Assembly: GCF_001612965.1 (NCBI RefSeq)
Contig: NZ_BDBL01000002.1
Span: 1-64,000, forward strand
From: Nocardia kruczakiae NBRC 101016
Lineage (GTDB): Bacteria; Actinomycetota; Actinomycetes; Mycobacteriales; Mycobacteriaceae
Direction of reading: 5' to 3'
DNA: 64,000 bases
The position numbers were made by a program, and so were the translations under genes. A model generated the notes under the pieces. It ran no database searches. It worked only from the letters and a program-made list of their open reading frames with translations, and was not told the origin of the DNA. The first letter of the stretch is position 1; each line of letters starts with the position of its first letter. Positions 61,446-64,000 of the stretch are shown here, in pieces.

Positions 61446-64000
61446 GTGAGCGCACAGGATCTGCCACACGAACTTCGCCGTGCCTTGTCGGCCGTAGCCC
61501 GCGTGCCGCGGCTATTGGTCGCTTCGGACTACGACGGGACAATCGCGCCCATAGTCTCCGATCCGGCAAAGGCCTATCCCCATCGGGAATCGGTCAGCGC
61601 ATTGCGTGCGCTCGCCGGCCTGACGACCACCACCGCGGCCGTCATCTCCGGCCGCGCGCTGCGAGATCTCGCGGCGCTGTCCCGGCTTCCCGTCGAGGTG
61701 CAGTTGATCGGAAGCCACGGCTCGGAATTCGATGTCGGCTTCGTGCACGCCATCGACAACGACGCCAAGCAACTGCTGACCGAGGTGCGCCACGCCCTGG
61801 CCGCCATCGCCGACGACAATCCCGGCGTCACCGTCGAAGCCAAACCGGCCAGCATCGCCCTGCATGTGCGCAATGCCACTCCCGAGGTGGGCCGGCGCGC
61901 GCTGCAGCAGGCCCGGCAGGGCCCGGCGAGCTGGGTCGGCATCCAGGTCACCGAGGGCAAGGCGGTCATCGAACTGGCCGTCATCCAGACCGACAAGGGC
62001 GCCGCTCTCGACATCATCCGCCATCAGGAGGGCGCCTCCGCGGCGGTCTTCTTCGGTGACGATGTCACCGACGAGAAGGCCTTCGCGCGGCTGTCGGGTC
62101 CGGATATCGGCATCAAGGTGGGCGACGGCGACAGCCTGGCCGAATACCGGGTGCCCAGTACCGAGGAGGTCGCCAAGGCGTTGGCGTTCCTGCTCGAGGA
62201 ACGCCGCACCTGGCTGGCGGGCGCGTCCGCGCCGCGCATCGAGCGGCTGACCATGCTGGCTTCCCCGCGCTCCAAGGCGCTGCTCACCCCGGACGGGACC
62301 GTGAGCTGGTTCTGCCATCCCGAACCGGATTCGGCGGCGGTCTTCGCCCATCTGCTGGGCGGACCGGCGGCCGGACACTTCACCATCGCCCCCGAACGCC
62401 AGAGCCTGCCGCTGTCGCAGCGCTACGTCGACGGCACCATGACCGTCGAAACCCGTTGGTCCAGTTTGAAAATCGTCGACTACCTGCCGCACGACGTCGC
62501 ACTGGAACGCACCGATCTGACCCGCGTCATCACCGGGGACGCGCGTGCGGTGGTCACCTTCGCACCCCGTCCCGAATTCGGGCAGGTGCCGGTGACGCTG
62601 GTCCGCGAACCGGCCGGCCTGCGCGTGCACGGCACCAACGATCCGATCGTGCTGCGCTCCCCCGGCGTGCAATGGGAGATCTCCGAGGAGGGCATCCACC
62701 ACGTCGCCCGCGCGGTGGTCGACCCCTCGCAGGGACCGATCGTGCTCGAAATGCGCTGCGGCACCTCCGATCTCGCCCCGGCGATGGTCAGCGAGGCGGA
62801 TCGGCGCAACGAGGCCGAGCGGTACTGGCGCGACTGGGCCTCCGATCTGAACCTGCCGCCGCTCAAGCCCGATCTGATGAAGCGTTCGGCACTGACGCTG
62901 CGCGGACTGGTGCACGCTCCGTCCGGGTCGATTCTGGCCGCGGCCACCACCTCGCTGCCCGAGGACATCGGCGGCGTCCGCAACTGGGACTACCGCTACT
63001 GCTGGCTGCGCGACGCCTCGCTCACCGCGCACGCGCTGGTCACGCTCGGCTCGCTGTCGGAGGCCGAGGACTTCCTGGCCTGGACGCACCGCGTGCTCGA
63101 GACCCTGGCCGGACCGGAACGCCTGCACCCTCTGTACACGCTCTACGGCGAGACGCTGCCTCCGGAGGCCGTGCTGGACCAGCTGCCCGGTTACGCGGGC
63201 TCGCGGCCGGTACGCGTGGGCAACGCGGCGAATATGCAGGTGCAGCTGGATGTCTTCGGCCCGATCGTGGACCTGATCGCGGCTCTGGCCGAGGCTCGCG
63301 AGGGCAAGGGCATTCTCGACCCGGCCAAGGCGCTGCCGGACCGCGACTGGGAACTGGTGCAGGCCATGGTCTCGGCCGTGCAGCGACGCTGGCGCGAACC
63401 CGACCACGGCATCTGGGAGATCCGCGGCAACCCGCGTCACCACGTCTATTCGAAGGTGATGGGCTGGCTGACCGTGGACCGGGCGCTGAAACTGGCCGAG
63501 CGGTTCGACCGCGGCATCGATCCGGTGTGGGTCGAACTGCGCGAAACCATCGCCGACGAGGTCAAGGCCAAGGGCTGGAACGAGCAGGTGCAGTCCTATA
63601 CGGCCGCCTACGACGGCACCGATCTGGACGCCGCGACCCTGCACATCGGCCTCAGCGGACTGATCGAGCCGTCGGATCCGCGCTTCGCGGCCACGGTCGT
63701 CGCCACCGAGGCCGAGCTGCGCAGCGGCTCGACGGTGTACCGCTACCACCACGACGACGGCCTGCCCGGCGGCGAGGGCGGTTTCCACCTGTGTGCCGCC
63801 TGGCTGGTGGAGGCCTACCTGCTGATCGGCAAGCGTGAGGACGCCGAGGCGCTGTTCGCCCAGCTGGTGGATGTCGCCGGTCCGACCGGACTGCTCAGCG
63901 AGGAGTACGACCCGGTCGCCGAACGCTCCCTGGGCAACCACCCGCAGGCCTACAGTCATCTCGGTCTGCTGCGCTGCGCTCAGCTGCTGAGCCAGCCGGT
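61446..64000 (+). CDS. Trehalose-phosphatase fused to GH15 (trehalase-like) domain, C-terminus beyond window
   Basis: An open frame from GTG 61446 (in-frame TAG at 61434 upstream) to the window edge, at least 851 codons. Residues 1-250: HAD-type trehalose-6-phosphate phosphatase, motif I VASDYDGTIAP near 30, SGRALRDL, GSHGSEFD near 90, and FFGDDVTDEKAF near 205. Residues 265-851: GH15 glycosidase, TMLASPRSKALLTPDGTVSW near 278, the catalytic-core DIGGVRNWDYRYCWLRDAS near 510, acid GWNEQVQSYTAAYDGTD near 710 and LLSEEYDP near 815. Actinobacterial GH15 members include trehalases. The fusion could make trehalose from trehalose-6-P and then hydrolyse it; gene order and edge truncation leave the exact end unseen. 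Confidence 0.85.
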   Translation, partial: MSAQDLPHELRRALSAVARVPRLLVASDYDGTIAPIVSDPAKAYPHRESVSALRALAGLTTTTAAVISGRALRDLAALSRLPVEVQLIGSHGSEFDVGFVHAIDNDAKQLLTEVRHALAAIADDNPGVTVEAKPASIALHVRNATPEVGRRALQQARQGPASWVGIQVTEGKAVIELAVIQTDKGAALDIIRHQEGASAAVFFGDDVTDEKAFARLSGPDIGIKVGDGDSLAEYRVPSTEEVAKALAFLLEERRTWLAGASAPRIERLTMLASPRSKALLTPDGTVSWFCHPEPDSAAVFAHLLGGPAAGHFTIAPERQSLPLSQRYVDGTMTVETRWSSLKIVDYLPHDVALERTDLTRVITGDARAVVTFAPRPEFGQVPVTLVREPAGLRVHGTNDPIVLRSPGVQWEISEEGIHHVARAVVDPSQGPIVLEMRCGTSDLAPAMVSEADRRNEAERYWRDWASDLNLPPLKPDLMKRSALTLRGLVHAPSGSILAAATTSLPEDIGGVRNWDYRYCWLRDASLTAHALVTLGSLSEAEDFLAWTHRVLETLAGPERLHPLYTLYGETLPPEAVLDQLPGYAGSRPVRVGNAANMQVQLDVFGPIVDLIAALAEAREGKGILDPAKALPDRDWELVQAMVSAVQRRWREPDHGIWEIRGNPRHHVYSKVMGWLTVDRALKLAERFDRGIDPVWVELRETIADEVKAKGWNEQVQSYTAAYDGTDLDAATLHIGLSGLIEPSDPRFAATVVATEAELRSGSTVYRYHHDDGLPGGEGGFHLCAAWLVEAYLLIGKREDAEALFAQLVDVAGPTGLLSEEYDPVAERSLGNHPQAYSHLGLLRCAQLLSQP

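Noticed and set aside
61512..63959. An 815-residue minus-strand frame opposite the trehalose-phosphatase fusion
   Set aside because: The plus strand encodes HAD and GH15 motifs throughout; the minus frame has none.

Overview
The window is high-GC actinobacterial DNA. Gene content, GTG/TTG starts and dense ATGA/GTGA overlaps point to a mycolic-acid-containing Nocardiaceae member, most likely Nocardia, with Rhodococcus as the alternative. Most of the window is a cholesterol/steroid catabolic region whose genes match the Mycobacterium tuberculosis Rv3526-Rv3574 region and the Rhodococcus steroid cluster, but in a rearranged order. No tRNA, rRNA, CRISPR array or intact insertion sequence was seen. 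Assignments rest on protein motifs and remembered gene order; no database search was run.

Layout. 1-981: left-truncated secreted Gly/Ser/Ala-repeat protein. 1309-6635: a KstR2-type ring C/D block (two SDRs, echA20, ipdA, ipdB, ipdC). 6708-16546: a TetR-centred acyl-CoA catabolic cluster of unknown substrate (CMD and VOC proteins, TetR, CaiB-type CoA-transferase, HMG-CoA-lyase-like enzyme, SnoaL protein, acyl-CoA dehydrogenase, APH-like kinase, acyl-CoA ligase, cyclase). One near-identical operator lies inside it and another at its far end. 16924-18240: secreted lipase. 18329-29229: the rest of the KstR2/HIP regulon (fadA6, kstR2, a hypothetical gene, ipdF, fadE30, fadD3, an extra enoyl-CoA hydratase, fadE31-33).

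29583-33429: MarR/MFS efflux pair, DUF427 protein, AraC regulator. 33641-38961: hsaADCB divergent from kshA and a small Cys protein. 39101-40943: cupin, TetR, small secreted protein. 41177-46853: hsaEGF divergent from kstD-hsd4B. 46958-53253: unrelated housekeeping-type block (microprotein, moxR3-type operon, ZapE ATPase, TetR). 53378-61278: side-chain (igr-like) operon fadE34-fadE28-fadE29-chsH2-chsH1-ltp2, divergent from kstR. 61446-64000: trehalose-phosphatase/GH15 fusion, cut by the right edge.

How it works together. Side-chain removal (fadE34, fadE28/29, chsH1/H2, ltp2, probably hsd4B) and ring opening (kstD, kshA, hsaAB, hsaC, hsaD) yield HIP plus 2-hydroxyhexa-2,4-dienoate, which hsaEFG convert to pyruvate and propionyl-CoA. 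HIP is activated by fadD3 and degraded by ipdF, fadE30, ipdC, echA20, ipdAB, fadE31-33 and fadA6. KstR boxes (TnnAACnnGTTnnA) flank the first set, and KstR2 boxes around ACCAAGCAnTTGCTTG flank the second. Both repressor genes are in the window.

Beyond the pathway, the most notable items are a 67-bp palindromic element present three times without indels, a second palindromic repeat that appears inserted in frame in fadE28, and the operator-flanked uncharacterised catabolic cluster.
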